A stretch of DNA of 64,000 bases from Acanthochromis polyacanthus. Lineage: Eukaryota; Chordata; Actinopteri; Pomacentridae. Where the stretch lies: the NCBI RefSeq assembly GCF_021347895.1, contig NC_067134.1:28603407-28667406 (forward strand). The letters are read 5' to 3'. A program made the translations under genes and the position numbers. Positions within the stretch are counted from its first letter, which is position 1, and every line of letters starts with the position of its first letter. Below are positions 10,631 through 24,002 of the stretch, one piece after another. The notes beneath the pieces are model-generated. The model made no database searches and was not told the origin of the DNA. It was given only the letters and a program-made list of their open reading frames with translations.

Positions 10631-12436
10631 AGTCTGTGTTCACGTTGCCGTGCACTGAGGCCACCAGATGACGGGTTTTCCTCTCCGTTATGTAACAGAT
10701 CTCCTACATGATAATCCCGACTATAATGGTCTAAGTGAGCGGAGATGAGGCTCGGTGATAAAACATCGTCCATCCACAGATTAGTGCTGTGAAGTGAGAT
10801 TCATGTTCAGAGAAGGAAGCAGAAAAAAAAGAGGCTTTAAAGACGCAGAACTGGAGGTCTGAACAGACGGAAGGCTTCTGAGGACATTAAAAAATAATCT
10901 CATTTAAAAAGAATAAAATGCAGGTTTCTGACTTCTCCTCTTCACCTGGAGTTTATTCATCCATAAAACCTATAAAACCTGACTGAACCAAACCAGAGGA
11001 TCAAACCAGCATCTCAAGAAGAACACAATCTAGGTTTCTCAGCTGATCTTCACCTGGAGTTTATTCATTTATACACAACAATACAATTTATTCTAATATT
11101 GCACATTTAAAACACTTTTTATTTATTTGTATAAAATTAAATATTTATTCATAAATGTGGATTTATTACCACTCTAAGATATAAATATGTTTTATTTAGT
11201 TAGTTTATGTGTTCATTCATTTACTGTCAGGTCATTTAGAATTTATTTGAATTTATTGCAATATTTACATCTGCAAAATGAAACGTTAATTAATTAGATT
11301 TATTTTATATAAATTTTAATTAATTGAAAATATCATTCCATATAAATAAAACCACAGATAAATGTGGTGTTTGTAAATACAAACAAAAACACATTTCTAC
11401 AAATACATAACATATATTTATTTATATGTATTGATGTATAAATGTATTATTATTATTATTAAAATGTTACATTAATATATTTTTGTAAAGCAAAGTTATT
11501 TATTTATTTCAGGTTACTGTAATATTGTAATTTCTGGTCATTTAATGGATAAGCTGAACCTACAGTATTTTTATAAAATAATTCTATCATTTCTAAATGT
11601 AAATATAGATTTCATCATACTCTACTGTTTATAGATTATTTATTATTTATTTCATGCATTTTTTCTCAGGAACCTGATTATTGATTTAGTTTTTTTTTTG
11701 GCCAAATTAACAAATAAAAAATGATTTTATAAAAGCAACGTGACGTTTCTTCATGTAAACAAAAATACATTTATTTTTCTGATTTAAATGATTGAACAAC
11801 TTTATTTTTTGGAATTTATTGCATAATTTGTCTATTTATTGTGGAACGTCTACATGTGAGCATTTAGAGAACCTTTAATGAACACCAGGAAAGTTTCAGA
11901 AGTTCCAAACTTCTGAAGGACAGTAAAAGCGTGTTCAGTGTGTGGAGGAGAACCTGCTTCTACCAATAAAAGAACTTTCTATGAAACCTCTCATTCTGGC
12001 TCCAGTGAGGAAGCTCCAGGATGGATTCCTGCTGTTTATCTAAACCATGGACCTCCAGCTGATGAGGACATGCTGCTGCTGCTGTGGAGGTTCTCATGTT
12101 TATCTCCATCCAGCTGAAGGATGAAGTTAGAGAGAAGCAGCTCTGAGTCCAGGATGGAGAGTTTGTCTCCTGGGAGGAGCTCAGCTGGTTTCAAGGATCT
12201 ATCTGCCTATATAAGGACAGACTGGATGAGACGCAGCGCTGCAGAGAAGAACAGTCTGAACTCATGGTAAAACTACACAACAACACGCTACACAACAACA
12301 CGCTACACAATGACACACACGTGTTCCAGTGAGTGAATAAAACCAGCCAACAGAAGGACAAACATGAAATCAGTGGACAACCAGAAACAGAGTCGGTTCA
12401 TGATGAGGTCTGAACTACATGGAGGGAATAAATACA

Positions 12437-12441
<5 letters not shown>
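10631..12441. other. Non-coding stretch with AT-rich block
   Basis: 11,080-11,860 is strongly AT-rich (many TTTATT/AATAAA runs). No gene is seen. Three near-identical ACTACACAA(C/T) pieces lie at 12,270-12,310. Confidence 0.5.

Positions 12442-12481
<40 letters not shown>
12442..12481. repeat. (TG)n microsatellite
   Basis: Uninterrupted run of about 20 TG units. Confidence 0.95.
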
Positions 12482-12484
<3 letters not shown>

Positions 12485-12635
12485 TATCCAGAGCTGTTGG
12501 GTTAAATATTTACACAGAAATAGTGGAGCGTTATGCAAACACACACACAAAGAGATGAAGTCTGATACAGGGAGAGTCCTCTGACATGAAGGCTGCACAT
12601 ATACACTTAGATCTACCTGTATACCAGATAGAAAT

Positions 12636-12730
12636 GCACATATCAGAATCAGAATCACTTTTATTTGGCCAAGGATGTGAGCACATACAAGGAATCTGAA
12701 CTCCGGTATTGAACAGTACCCTCTTGTACT
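12636..12730. repeat. Common fish interspersed repeat fragment
   Basis: ATCAGAATCAGAATCACTTT, then TTTGGCCAAGGATGTGAGCA and ACATACAAGGAAT, match a repeat found very widely in teleost genomes. I recognise the motif but cannot assign a class with certainty. Confidence 0.55.
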
Positions 12731-13191
12731 AGACAAATAGAAAATTAAATAACAAACATAAATTATGTAACAAAAACATATATAAAAAATCTAACAAACT
12801 TTAACATTACATAATAAGAAATTAACATAACATAGCATAACATAACATAAAATAACTTAGTTTAAAGTCTATGTATAGATATAAATACACGTATATCTGT
12901 CCTGTATATAGATATAAACACAGTTTAGGTTTTAAGTTGAAGAAATGCTACCAATTGCTACCAAAATGTAAACTGCTCACTCTGAAGAAAATAAAAAATG
13001 CTCTAAAAAATTGTCTCTCATCATTTTTCTGGCATAAAGCAAATAGAAATAATTCTGGGAATCCTAACTGCCCTAAAAACAGGAAAACTTTAGTCTGATT
13101 TAATGTCAGACCAGTGAGAAAAAAAAGGTTACTATGTCTTTTTATAGTCTATGAAAACTTCTGTTTCGACTGTAAACACATATCTGTTATA
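12731..13191. other. AT-rich non-coding stretch
   Basis: AT-rich, with ACATA/ATAACATA-type low complexity at 12,750-12,850. No gene. Confidence 0.5.
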
Positions 13192-13551
13192 CACCATCGT
13201 TCAACTGCCTGGAGTCACTCAGAAATGTCCTTATTGTTGAAAGAAAAGCTTTTTTTTCCAGTGACGCCAACATTAAATGAATGATAAATCCAGTGCAGAC
13301 ATAGTTAATGTGGTAAATGACTATTCTATCTGTAAATGTTTAATAGAATATCTCCATAGGGGTACAGAGGAACATTTCCAGCAACCATCACTCCTGTGTT
13401 CTAATGCTACATTGTGTTAGCTAATGGTGCTGAAAGGCTCATTGATGATTAGAAAACCCTTGTTCAGTTATGTTAGCACATGGATAAAAGTGGGAGTTTA
13501 ATGGAAAACATGGAATTATCTGGATGAACCCAAACTTTAGATCAGTAGCGG
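13192..13551 (+). mobile_element. Tc1/mariner-type MITE, copy B
   Basis: Same family and orientation as copy A at 72-429, full length with both inverted ends. Confidence 0.8.
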
Positions 13552-15715
13552 ATGTCTGAGGTCAAAAGTTTGGACGTGAGATCAGATTTGAACAAATAAA
13601 GATCATAGTTTCATTGTACTTAAAATAAACATGATTATTATAGAAAGTCCCTTTTTATTATGATTATCAGGTATTATTCTTTCCTCAGCTGTTTCTATGG
13701 TAGTTATAGGGATATAGTTGGGATTTATTGGGATTTTTGTCTGAAAACTCTAAAAAACTAAAGAGATAAAGTGAATACTATGAACTGTGATTAGTTTTTT
13801 ACTTTTATACTGAAGTTGTGACTCTTATAAATCTTCTCAACTCTAAAGCTGACCTTTATTCAGCCTTTGTCTGCTAACATCACTGTTCAAATAAAGATAG
13901 GTGGAGTTACGTCATTAGAAACTCCTCCAGCCGTTCATTCTGACTCTGATGTTTGATTGAACCGAATTCTTCTGCTTCACGTGACCTCGTTTCCTAAGAG
14001 CTCCTTCTGTAATCCTAAACCATCTAAAATAGGCTCACTATGAATGATAAACTCATGACGGTTTATTATTACTCCAGAAACTTCCCCCAGCGTCTATTTT
14101 TACGCGTTTGAAGTCTGCAGGACGAGTTCAGGGAAAAACGGCGCTGAGAATGAGCAGCAGGAAACACAACCGGCCAAGAAAGAACGTTCAGAGAGAGTTT
14201 AACTGAGAACACCAGCCCCACAAGAACCAGGAAGAAACAGGAAGTACCGTCCACGGGAAGACAGCACCAAGTTTAGCTTTAGATCATTATCAGGCGTCAT
14301 CACACAGGAGGTTCTATGAACAGATCCAACACTGTCACAACTATTTCACTCCACGATGCAAAAGGAAACTCAAAAAAGTCTGTCTAATAGAAAGTAATTC
14401 CATCTGGGTTTTTGGAACTTTATTTAAAGACCGAGTTTGTTGATTCACAGCTAAATGAATGGAGAGATTTTGATGTGAAAAACAAACTGGACATTTAATG
14501 GATGATTAATCAGGATTGTGTTGCTTTCTAAACCTGGATTATCGGCTGTGTTGTGTTTGTTGTTTTATTTGCATGTTGCTGGGAGTGGTGGAACAGCGTT
14601 GTGTTCCTTTATGTGGAAATATAAACAGATCTAGAATCTTTAATCATCTCCCAGCTGAATGATGGACAGAACTCATCCATAGCTGAGATAAACTGGGTGA
14701 AAAGGAGGAAATGTGACATTGAAATGTTTTATTTTTCTCTTTTCTAGGTCTACGCGCGGCTACAAGCTACATGCTAACAGCTACTATCAACCTCCATGTG
14801 AGGCATTCAGGGACATCTGTTAATTCTAGCGTCTGTCAGTCAGCAGATGTTGGGTCCAGTTTTATTCATATTTTGACTTCTGGTGAAGAAGAAACGTATT
14901 TTAAGTCTGATTCTGATGCAGATCTGTTTATTAGCAGAGACGAAGCGCAACAAGGAAGTGAAAGCAGAACAGTGTTTATTTTAATGTTTTCAAATCAATG
15001 AATAATTATGATATAAAATAAAGATGGCCGACGGCTGATCTCCTCCGTCCTCCTCGCTGTCCTCCTTTCTCTTTTCATGGTCTAATCCAAATTGGCAGCT
15101 CATTTAGCATCAGCTAACGACCAGCAACACCATTCATCAAGATACTCATTTTCATTTTCTACCAGTTTTTATCCAAGCATGTGGAATGAAAACAAGATTT
15201 ATCCTCACTAAAGTTCACTGCAGGCACACAAAATGTCACTGATGTTGTAAAAACAGAACATTTCACCCCAGGCCTGGTACTGCTGGAGCTTCTTGGTTTC
15301 TCTGGCCTCAACTACTGAAAGGAAATCTCACTGCAGATAAAACCAAAGGGTCTGACAGGGTTGTTTATCGACAGAAACTGTACTTCCTCATGACTACCGA
15401 AACTCAACTCACATTTTTAAACTAGTATTTGGTTTGTTGAGGAACAAAACGGCGAATAAAGACTAAAACTGTCCCCGGTAAGTTGAAACGTGATATCTCC
15501 TCTGAACCACAGTCTGGAGCTCTGGTTTCAAACACCTGCTCTTCATACGCCCACATCCATTAAAACCACCTCTGGACTGGAAAAACTACAGTTCAGTCAT
15601 CTGGTAGAGATGTTTCCTCTGAATGACTACAAACCTGGAGTACTTACAGCAGAAATCACACTAAAATGAATTACATCCAAATACAGCAGCACTTATTTGC
15701 TCTGATGTCAACTAA
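13552..15715. other. Non-coding stretch, no gene recognised
   Basis: No exon-like frame or repeat stands out on either strand. Confidence 0.5.
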
Positions 15716-16660
15716 AAACTAGATTTACTGCATGATAACTCCAGACCCTACAGCAGAACTCAGTACTAGAATCTCCTCTAATGTCCACCTTTATCTTCTA
15801 ATGACTCGGTCCTCATCAGTTTGGACCTCCAGGTGTTTCACATGTTTCTGCTGCTGGATTCAGGTCAGGTGTCACAGTTCTGTGGTTCTGGCAGCATTCT
15901 TTAGACGTTCTCATGATGGAATATTCCTCTGACGCGTCAGCAGACAGAGCCATCATATCAGCCAGTATTTTGGTTTATCTACAAGCAAATGTCATCTATA
16001 AAGGTCATTTCCCCGACACCTTCAGCAGCTATCATCACATCTCCAGCTCTGTTCTTCACTGTAAGGACCACGCGTCCACTGGAAGTCTAAACCAGGTTCA
16101 CACCAAACATCTGGACTCATCTGAGCTCTAAAACTGTGTCTCATCTGACCAAAGAACCAACACTCATCAGGGTCCTCTTCATGTTCTTTAGTAAAGTTTA
16201 ATCATCAGTTTGGTTCTAATCAGAAAGGAGAGGAGTTCTTAGAGAGATTAGCATTAGCATTAGCATTAGCTACTGTCTGGTTTCCACTGATAACACCTGA
16301 GTCCAGCCTGAAGCACCCGACTGTCAGTTTATCAGAGCTGGATGGAGTCATTTTAGCTCTGATTAGTAGAACTGCTGGTGTAGAACCTTCTGGTTAGTGG
16401 TTCTACCACTGGTTCTAGACCTTCTGATTCCTGCTGCAGCTGTTTCAGATGATTTTTATCTGGTTCCAGGTGTTTCTGCCTCTTAAGGTGATTCTTTTTC
16501 ACATGAGCCATGATGGACACAAAGCTCACAGGTCTACCACTGAGGACATCATGGAGCCATCATTAGGGGACAGTGATCACAGCTGGATTTACTCTGGTTC
16601 TTCCTACTTTGTTGTCTGGATTTCCAGCATACTGTGGTCTTTCTAAAGTATTTGTCTTTG
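15716..16660 (-). pseudogene. Decayed Tc1-like transposon, minus orientation
   Basis: Reverse-complement similarity to 19.4-20.2 kb is high over hundreds of bases. Examples are the segment around 16,370-16,440 versus 19,675-19,745 and 16,500-16,640 versus 19,430-19,570. The piece at 16,040-16,130 corresponds to the Tc1 transposase region also seen at 57.84 kb. The frame is broken many times, so no functional transposase remains. Confidence 0.65.
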
Positions 16661-16840
16661 ATAATACTCCACAGATAGCCGTACTACAGTACTGTAGAGC
16701 TGTTCGCTGAAGAATCATCTGACCTTTCAGTGATATTTCTCAACAGATGAGATCAGCGGTAGCAGCAGGGTGGTTCTCAGTCCTCCTCTCTCTGGAGGAA
16801 CTAAAACTTCCCCCAGACTGCTAACAGTATTGACTGAACT

Positions 16841-16987
16841 ACAGTACTGTAGTACCGCTAACAGTACTGTAGTACCGCTAACAGTACTGTAGTACCGCTA
16901 ACAGTACTGTAGTACCGCTAACAGTACTGTAGTACCGCTAACAGTACTGTAGTACCGCTAACAGTACTGTAGTACCGCTAACAGTCT
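16841..16987. repeat. Perfect 20-bp minisatellite, 7 copies
   Basis: Seven identical copies of ACAGTACTGTAGTACCGCTA. Each unit is partly self-complementary (GTACTGTAGTAC). A single precursor-like copy, TACTACAGTACTGTAGAGC, lies just upstream at 16,683. Confidence 0.95.
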
Positions 16988-17927
16988 GCTTTCTGAACAT
17001 CCAGAGGATCAGGGAGGAAACATGAGGACGTGTATCTCTGGAACTAAACCAGGTTGTGGACATTTAACAGACTGATGTTTGAGGAGCCGCTGATGTCAGA
17101 TTACGTATAAAAACTGTAAAATAGGTTGATTAGGCAGCACGCTAACGGTGACTAACGCCTCCTCTGGAAGCTCCTCTGATGTTTCTCCAGCCTGACATCA
17201 GGAGTTTCCAGCAGGGTTTATCTGTGATGTTCTCTCTCTGTTGTCGCTCTAAACGCTTCATGTTTTCAGTCCAAACAGCAGCTCTATGTGGGCCAAAACC
17301 CACACATTTCCACTGACACACCTGGTAATCCTGTTCACAGTAATCCTCAGCAGCTCCGTCTGAGAAGAGATGAAAGCTTCCACTAACGGCAGCCTGCTTC
17401 TGCTAAACATCAGCTCAGTGTTTCACGCTAACGTCTGACTCCTTTAATTAATCACTCATTAAACACCACAGACAGAGGATACTTGGTCAAACATGATTCT
17501 CTGGGAAACTGTCCAGAAAAAGCTAATCAACGACCTGTTTACACGTTTAGATCCATGTCCTGAGAAAAACATGTTCCCTTTCTATAAGAATCCAGCTACA
17601 ATAATAAAAGAAGCCTGAAACCAAACAGTAAGAAGAGAAAAGAACTGCTGTGGGTTTTTATTATTATCATTCCATCAACATGTTTTCTACACGTCTGTTG
17701 TGATGGAAACAGTGATTAAAGCACAGATAGTTCAGCTTTTAGGTTTTCCATCAGCGTGTTCTCACAGCAGAAGGTGGACACATGGTGAACATAAACTCAC
17801 TTTTAGTAGTTAAACTACATGTGGATCAGAGCGATGAGCTTCCAGTCTGTGTGGAACGACATGAGCTACCGAAGGACGTTCAGAGGAAAGATCTGCAGAC
17901 AGGAAACTCACCGAATGTCAGCGAACC
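16988..17927. other. Non-coding stretch, no gene recognised
   Basis: No convincing exon or repeat. Confidence 0.5.
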
Positions 17928-18000
17928 GCTATAATAATAATCATCATCATAATAATAAATTAACATTCTTATTGTTATTATTGGATGCTTCAACAACAAC

Positions 18001-18033
<33 letters not shown>

Positions 18034-18212
18034 ACCACGATGTCTCGTACTACATATAATAATAATAATCAAATATTAATATTACTACTACAACTACATA
18101 TTATTATTATTATCATTGTCATACACTTCTACTACAACTACAGCAATAATAATAATAATATTAGCGCTATGTCTAGTGCTGTGTATAATAATAATAATAA
18201 TAATAATACTGG
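17928..18212. repeat. AAT/ATT trinucleotide-rich block
   Basis: Several runs of AAT or ATA triplets, plus ATTATT on the same strand, separated by short unique pieces. Open frames across it are low-complexity artefacts. Confidence 0.9.
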
Positions 18213-19399
18213 TGCATATTTAAAATGAGCCAAACAGTGACTGATGGTCTCCTGTGCTGACTCACATCTTTAAAGCTGAATAAAGTGAAGCAGAGACGTT
18301 CCGACAAAACACTTTGAACACCATGGAGAACTTTGTTCAGCAGTCTTTTTCCTCATTGAAGTGAATAAAACCTACAGCACTGATGAACCCTGATACTGCA
18401 GGATGGATCTCCTTATTAGTCCTGAACACTGCTTTTATCAGCTGATTAAACTCCTCTGTGTGTGTGAGTGGACCAGAAGCAGCACCGCATCACTTCACCA
18501 AACCACAAACTATCTGCTGGACACACTTTATGGATGCTAAATAAACACAACACAAACTATCGGCTGCAATCCAACACAGAAAACAGAAGTTAGCTCTCAG
18601 AGAGAGTCAGATTAATGCTAAAGATGTTAAATAAACACAGCAGAAGAATAAGTCAGGACCCAACCTGTGACCTGCAGCAGGAACTTATCCATCCACTGGT
18701 GTTTCTGCTCTGTGGACGGAGGAGGAACCGTTCTATCTTTCTATCTATCCTCTGGTGGCTGTGATCTGTGGAGCTCTCAGAGCGGATCGGTAGGAGGGAA
18801 GAAGAGAGAGAGAGCAGTGGGCGTGGCTCAGAGAGACTAAAATAACCCACAGCACTTCCTCGACAAGCTGAGCGCAAATCTGCTGATAAACGTTCACACA
18901 CAAAAACACACAATCACACAACAGAAAGAGGAAACAGAGCGGCTGATAGAGGCTGAGACACGACACTGAGGGCTGATATACATCCATCCTACAGCGACTC
19001 ACTGCTTATTAACCCACACAGAATAAACCGTGAACATGACAGACCGCACTGTTCTAATGCAACAAGCTTTAATGTTCCTGTTAGAGCTGCAGCAACTTAC
19101 TGAACAATAATAACAATAATAATAACCCTGGTGCAGTTACATCCCTTCACATCGATCACTTTTTTCCGTTTCCTCTTCTAACCATCAAACACTCTGAGAC
19201 CCAAACTAGAAACAGTTCAACAAAGTGAATCCAGCTGTTATCTGACATCTGCTTTCTGCATTCAAACTGAGTCCACCTGTAGTTTACAAGCAGCCTAACA
19301 TCATGAACATGGAGATAAAACGAAGCCCAGGTCTGCATCAGGGCTCCATGTGGTGGACACCTACCAGAGGAAGTGGAACATTATGATTATGAGAAAAGG
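18213..19399. other. Non-coding stretch, no gene recognised
   Basis: No convincing exon. A small AAT run lies near 19,107-19,130. Confidence 0.5.
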
Positions 19400-20180
19400 T
19401 TCAGAAAAACTAAACTAAACAGCTGGAAATCCAGACAACAAAGTAGGAAGAACCAGAGGAACCCAGCTGTGATCACTGTCACCAAATGATGGCTCCATGA
19501 TGAGCTGAGAACATGATGTCCTCAGTGGTAGACCTGTGGACCATGTCTCCATCATGGTTCCACCAAAGAATCACCTGAAGAAAGGAAAATTCTGACTGTG
19601 AGACGTCACAAAGATGGCAAAGAAAAGGCAGAAACACCTGGAACCAGGTAAAAAGCATCTGAAACAGCTGCAGCAGGAATCAGAAGGTCTAGAACCAGTG
19701 GTAGAACCACTAACCAGAAGGTTCTACACCAGCAGTACCACTAGACAGTTCGCTAATGGAACAGTCTAGCTCTGAGGAACCTCTGCTTCATCCTTGGTAC
19801 AGGGTTCTATGGAAACCAGAGATTTTAGAAGAGCTCATTCAGAGTAAAGGACAGAGGAGAACATCAACCTCTATGGAAGCAGCTAAGAACAACATCAAAC
19901 CTGCAACATTAATGTTTGCTGAAGAACAAGGAAAGAAACCTGATGATTATTAGTCAGAAGACACCAAGACATGTTTTCAGCTCAGATGGAGTCCAGATGT
20001 TTGGTGTGAACCTGGACAGGACTACAACACTGGATGTAAGGTCCTGACAGAGAAGAACAGAGGTGGAGATGTGATGATATGGAAAGCTGTGTGGAGATGA
20101 ACCATCCGAAGAATCCAAAGAAAAACCATCCAAAGAAAACCACACAAGGCACAAAATCACACACGAGTCTCTAAAGAGAA
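19400..20180 (+). pseudogene. Decayed Tc1-like transposon, plus orientation
   Basis: Inverted partner of the relic at 15.7-16.7 kb. The stretch at 19,985-20,100 (GGAGTCCAGATGTTTGGTGT and the following TGATGATATGG) corresponds to the catalytic part of Tc1-like transposases and recurs at 57.84 kb. Stops and frameshifts break it into fragments. Confidence 0.65.
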
Positions 20181-20631
20181 ACACGGAAGCAAACAGCACG
20201 ACTCTGAAGAGTTTAAATGAGTTTAAATGAGTCACTGAGAATCATCACGTCGTAGTTTTCCAGTGATCTCTCTAAAGCTGTGAACCAGGACCTCCAGGAC
20301 TCTGAGGAACATCTCCTCCTGTCAGCAGATCAGCAGTCAGAGTGGGAAACCGCCACCAGTGGGGTCATGGGTCACATCAGACTGCAGCTGATGATGAGGA
20401 GCGTTTGATTCCAACACCAGGACGCCTCGGTCCACCAACGCTTCATCTCAGCCAGCTGGAGGCAGGATTGTCATGGCTGCTGCTGTCGGCATGACAACTG
20501 CAGACCCCGTTGCCGTGGGAATCGTGTCCCCTATGCTCACCATTACGACTGACCCGCTGGCAAGGTTACGCACACAGACACACACTTCTACACGAACAGT
20601 CCTGGAGTGAATCACAGAAAGCAGCAGAAAA
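20181..20631. other. Non-coding stretch before the 21-bp array
   Basis: Includes an exact 10-bp duplication (GAGTTTAAAT) near 20,210-20,230. No gene. Confidence 0.45.
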
Positions 20632-23600
20632 CTGTTCTCTAACACGTTCTCCACTAACAGAAAAACGTTCTCTACTAACAGAAAAACGTTCTCTACGAAC
20701 AGAAAACCGTTCTCTACTAACAGAAAAACGTTCTCCACTAACAGAAAAACGTTCTCCACTAACAGAAAAACGTTCTCTACTAACAGAAAAACGTTCTCTA
20801 CTAACAGAAAAACGTTCTCCACTAACAGAAAAACGTTCTCTACTAACAGAAAAACGTTCTTTACTAACAGAAAAACGTTCTCCACTAACAGAAAAACGTT
20901 CTCCACTAACAGAAAAACGTTCTCCACTAACAGAAAAACGTTCTCTACTAACAGAAAAACGTTCTTTACTAACAGAAAAACGTTCTCCACTAACAGAAAA
21001 ACGTTCTCTACTAACAGAAAAACGTTCTTTACTAACAGAAAAACGTTCTCCACTAACAGAAAAACGTTCTCTACTAACAGAAAAACGTTCTCTACTAACA
21101 GAAAAACGTTCTTTACTAACAGAAAAACGTTCTCCACTAACAGAAAAACGTTCTCCACTAACAGAAAAACGTTCTCTACTAACAGAAAAACGTTCTCTAC
21201 TAACAGAAAACCGTTCTCTACTAACAGAAAACCGTTCTCTACTAACAGAAAACCGTTCTCCACTAACAGAAAAACGTTCTCCACTAACAGAAAAACGTTC
21301 TCCACTAACAGAAAAACGTTCTCCACCAGCAGAAAACCGTTCTCTACTAACAGAAAACCGTTCTCTACTAACAGAAAAACGTTCTCCACCAGCAGAAAAC
21401 CGTTCTCTACTAACAGAAAAACGTTCTCTACTAACAGAAAACCATTCTCTACTAACAGAAAACCGTTCTTTACTAACAGAAAAACGTTCTCTACTAACAG
21501 AAAACCGTTCTCTACTAACAGAAAACCGTTCTTTACTAACAGAAAACCGTTCTCTACTAACAGAAAAACGTTCTCCACTAACAGAAAAACGTTCTCCACT
21601 AACAGAAAAACGTTCTCCACTAACAGAAAAACGTTCTCCACTAACAGAAAAACGTTCTCTACTAACAGAAAACCGTTCTTTACTAACAGAAAACCATTCT
21701 TTACTAACAGAAAAACGTTCTCTACTAACAGAAAACCGTTCTCTACTAACAGAAAAACATTCTCCACTAACAGAAAAACGTTCTCTACTAACAGAAAACC
21801 GTTCTCTACTAACAGAAAAACATTCTCCACTAACAGAAAAACGTTCTCCACTAACAGAAAAACGTTCTCCACTAACAGAAAAACGTTCTCTACTAACAGA
21901 AAACCGTTCTTTACTAACAGAAAACCATTCTTTACTAACAGAAAAACGTTCTCTACTAACAGAAAACCGTTCTCTACTAACAGAAAAACGTTCTCCACTA
22001 ACAGAAAAACGTTCTCTACTAACAGAAAACCGTTCTTTACTAACAGAAAACCATTCTTTACTAACAGAAAAACGTTCTCCACTAACAGAAAAACGTTCTC
22101 TACTAACAGAAAAACATTCTCCACTAACAGAAAAACGTTCTCTACTAACAGAAAAACGTTCTTTACTAACAGAAAAACGTTCTCCACTAACAGAAAAACG
22201 TTCTCTACTAACAGAAAAACGTTCTTTACTAACAGAAAAACGTTCTCTACTAACAGAAAAACGTTCTCTACTAACAGAAAAACGTTCTTTACTAACAGAA
22301 AAACGTTCTCCACTAACAGAAAAACGTTCTCCACTAACAGAAAAACGTTCTCCACTAACAGAAAAACGTTCTCTACTAACAGAAAACCGTTCTCTACTAA
22401 CAGAAAAACGTTCTCTACTAACAGAAAAACGTTCTCTACTAACAGAAAAACGTTCTCCACTAACAGAAAACCGTTCTCTACTAACAGAAAACCGTTCTCT
22501 ACTAACAGAAAACCGTTCTCTACTAACAGAAAACCGTTCTCTACTAACAGAAAACCGTTCTCTACTAACAGAAAACCGTTCTTTACTAACAGAAAAACGT
22601 TCTCTACTAACAGAAAACCGTTCTTTACTAACAGAAAAACGTTCTCTACTAACAGAAAAACGTTCTCTACGAACAGAAAACCGTTCTCTACTAACAGAAA
22701 AACGTTCTCTACTAACAGAAAAACGTTCTCTACTAACAGAAAACCGTTCTTTACTAACAGAAAACCATTCTTTACTAACAGAAAAACGTTCTCTACTAAC
22801 AGAAAACCGTTCTTTACTAACAGAAAAACGTTCTCCACTAACAGAAAAACGTTCTCCACTAACAGAAAAACGTTCTCTACTAACAGAAAACCGTTCTCTA
22901 CTAACAGAAAAACGTTCTCTACTAACAGAAAAACGTTCTCTACTAACAGAAAAACGTTCTCCACTAACAGAAAAACGTTCTCTACTAACAGAAAAACGTT
23001 CTTTACTAACAGAAAACCGTTCTCTACTAACAGAAAAACGTTCTCCACCAGCAGAAAACCGTTCTCTACTAACAGAAAAACGTTCTCTACTAACAGAAAA
23101 CCGTTCTTTACTAACAGAAAAACGTTCTCTACTAACAGAAAACCGTTCTCTACTAACAGAAAACCGTTCTCCACTAACAGAAAAACGTTCTCCACTAACA
23201 GAAAAACGTTCTCCACTAACAGAAAAACGTTCTCTACTAACAGAAAACCGTTCTCTACTAACAGAAAAACGTTCTTTACTAACAGAAAAACGTTCTCCAC
23301 TAACAGAAAAACGTTCTCCACTAACAGAAAAACGTTCTCCACTAACAGAAAAACGTTCTCCACCAGCAGAAAACCGTTCTCTACTAACAGAAAACCGTTC
23401 TCTACTAACAGAAAAACGTTCTCCACCAGCAGAAAACCGTTCTCTACTAACAGAAAAACGTTCTCTACTAACAGAAAACCGTTCTCTACTAACAGAAAAC
23501 CGTTCTCTACTAACAGAAAAACGTTCTCTACTAACAGAAAAACGTTCTCCACCAGCAGAAAACCGTTCTCTACTAACAGAAAAACGTTCTCTACTAACAG

Positions 23601-24002
23601 AAAACCGTTCTCTACTAACAGAAAACCGTTCTTTACTAACAGAAAAACATTCTCTACTAACAGAAAACCGTTCTCTACTAACAGAAAACCGTTCTTTACT
23701 AACAGAAAAACGTTCTCCACTAACAGAAAAACGTTCTCCACTAACAGAAAAACGTTCTCTACTAACAGAAAACCGTTCTCTACTAACAGAAAAACGTTCT
23801 CCACTAACAGAAAACCGTTTTCCACTAACAGAAAAACGTTCTCCACCAGCAGAAAAACGTTCTCTAATAATAGAAAACCGTTCTTTACTAACAGAAAAAC
23901 GTTCTCCACTAACAGAAAAACGTTCTCCACCAGCAGAAAAACGTTCTCTAATAATAGAAAACCGTTCTCCACCAGCAGAAAAACATTCTCCACCAGCAGC
24001 TC
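20632..24002. repeat. Large 21-bp minisatellite, about 160 copies, open on both strands
   Basis: The unit is ACGTTCTC(T/C)ACTAACAGAAAA with a few recurring variants (CC/CT, TTT for CTC, ACCG for AACG, CCACCAGC). Because 21 is a multiple of three and the unit lacks stops, both strands stay open for over 1,160 codons. Plus reads RS(L/P)LTE(K/N), minus reads ENVFLLV. The variants are freely amino-acid-changing, and no gene-like start, intron or domain is seen. I regard the frames as fortuitous. Confidence 0.95.
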
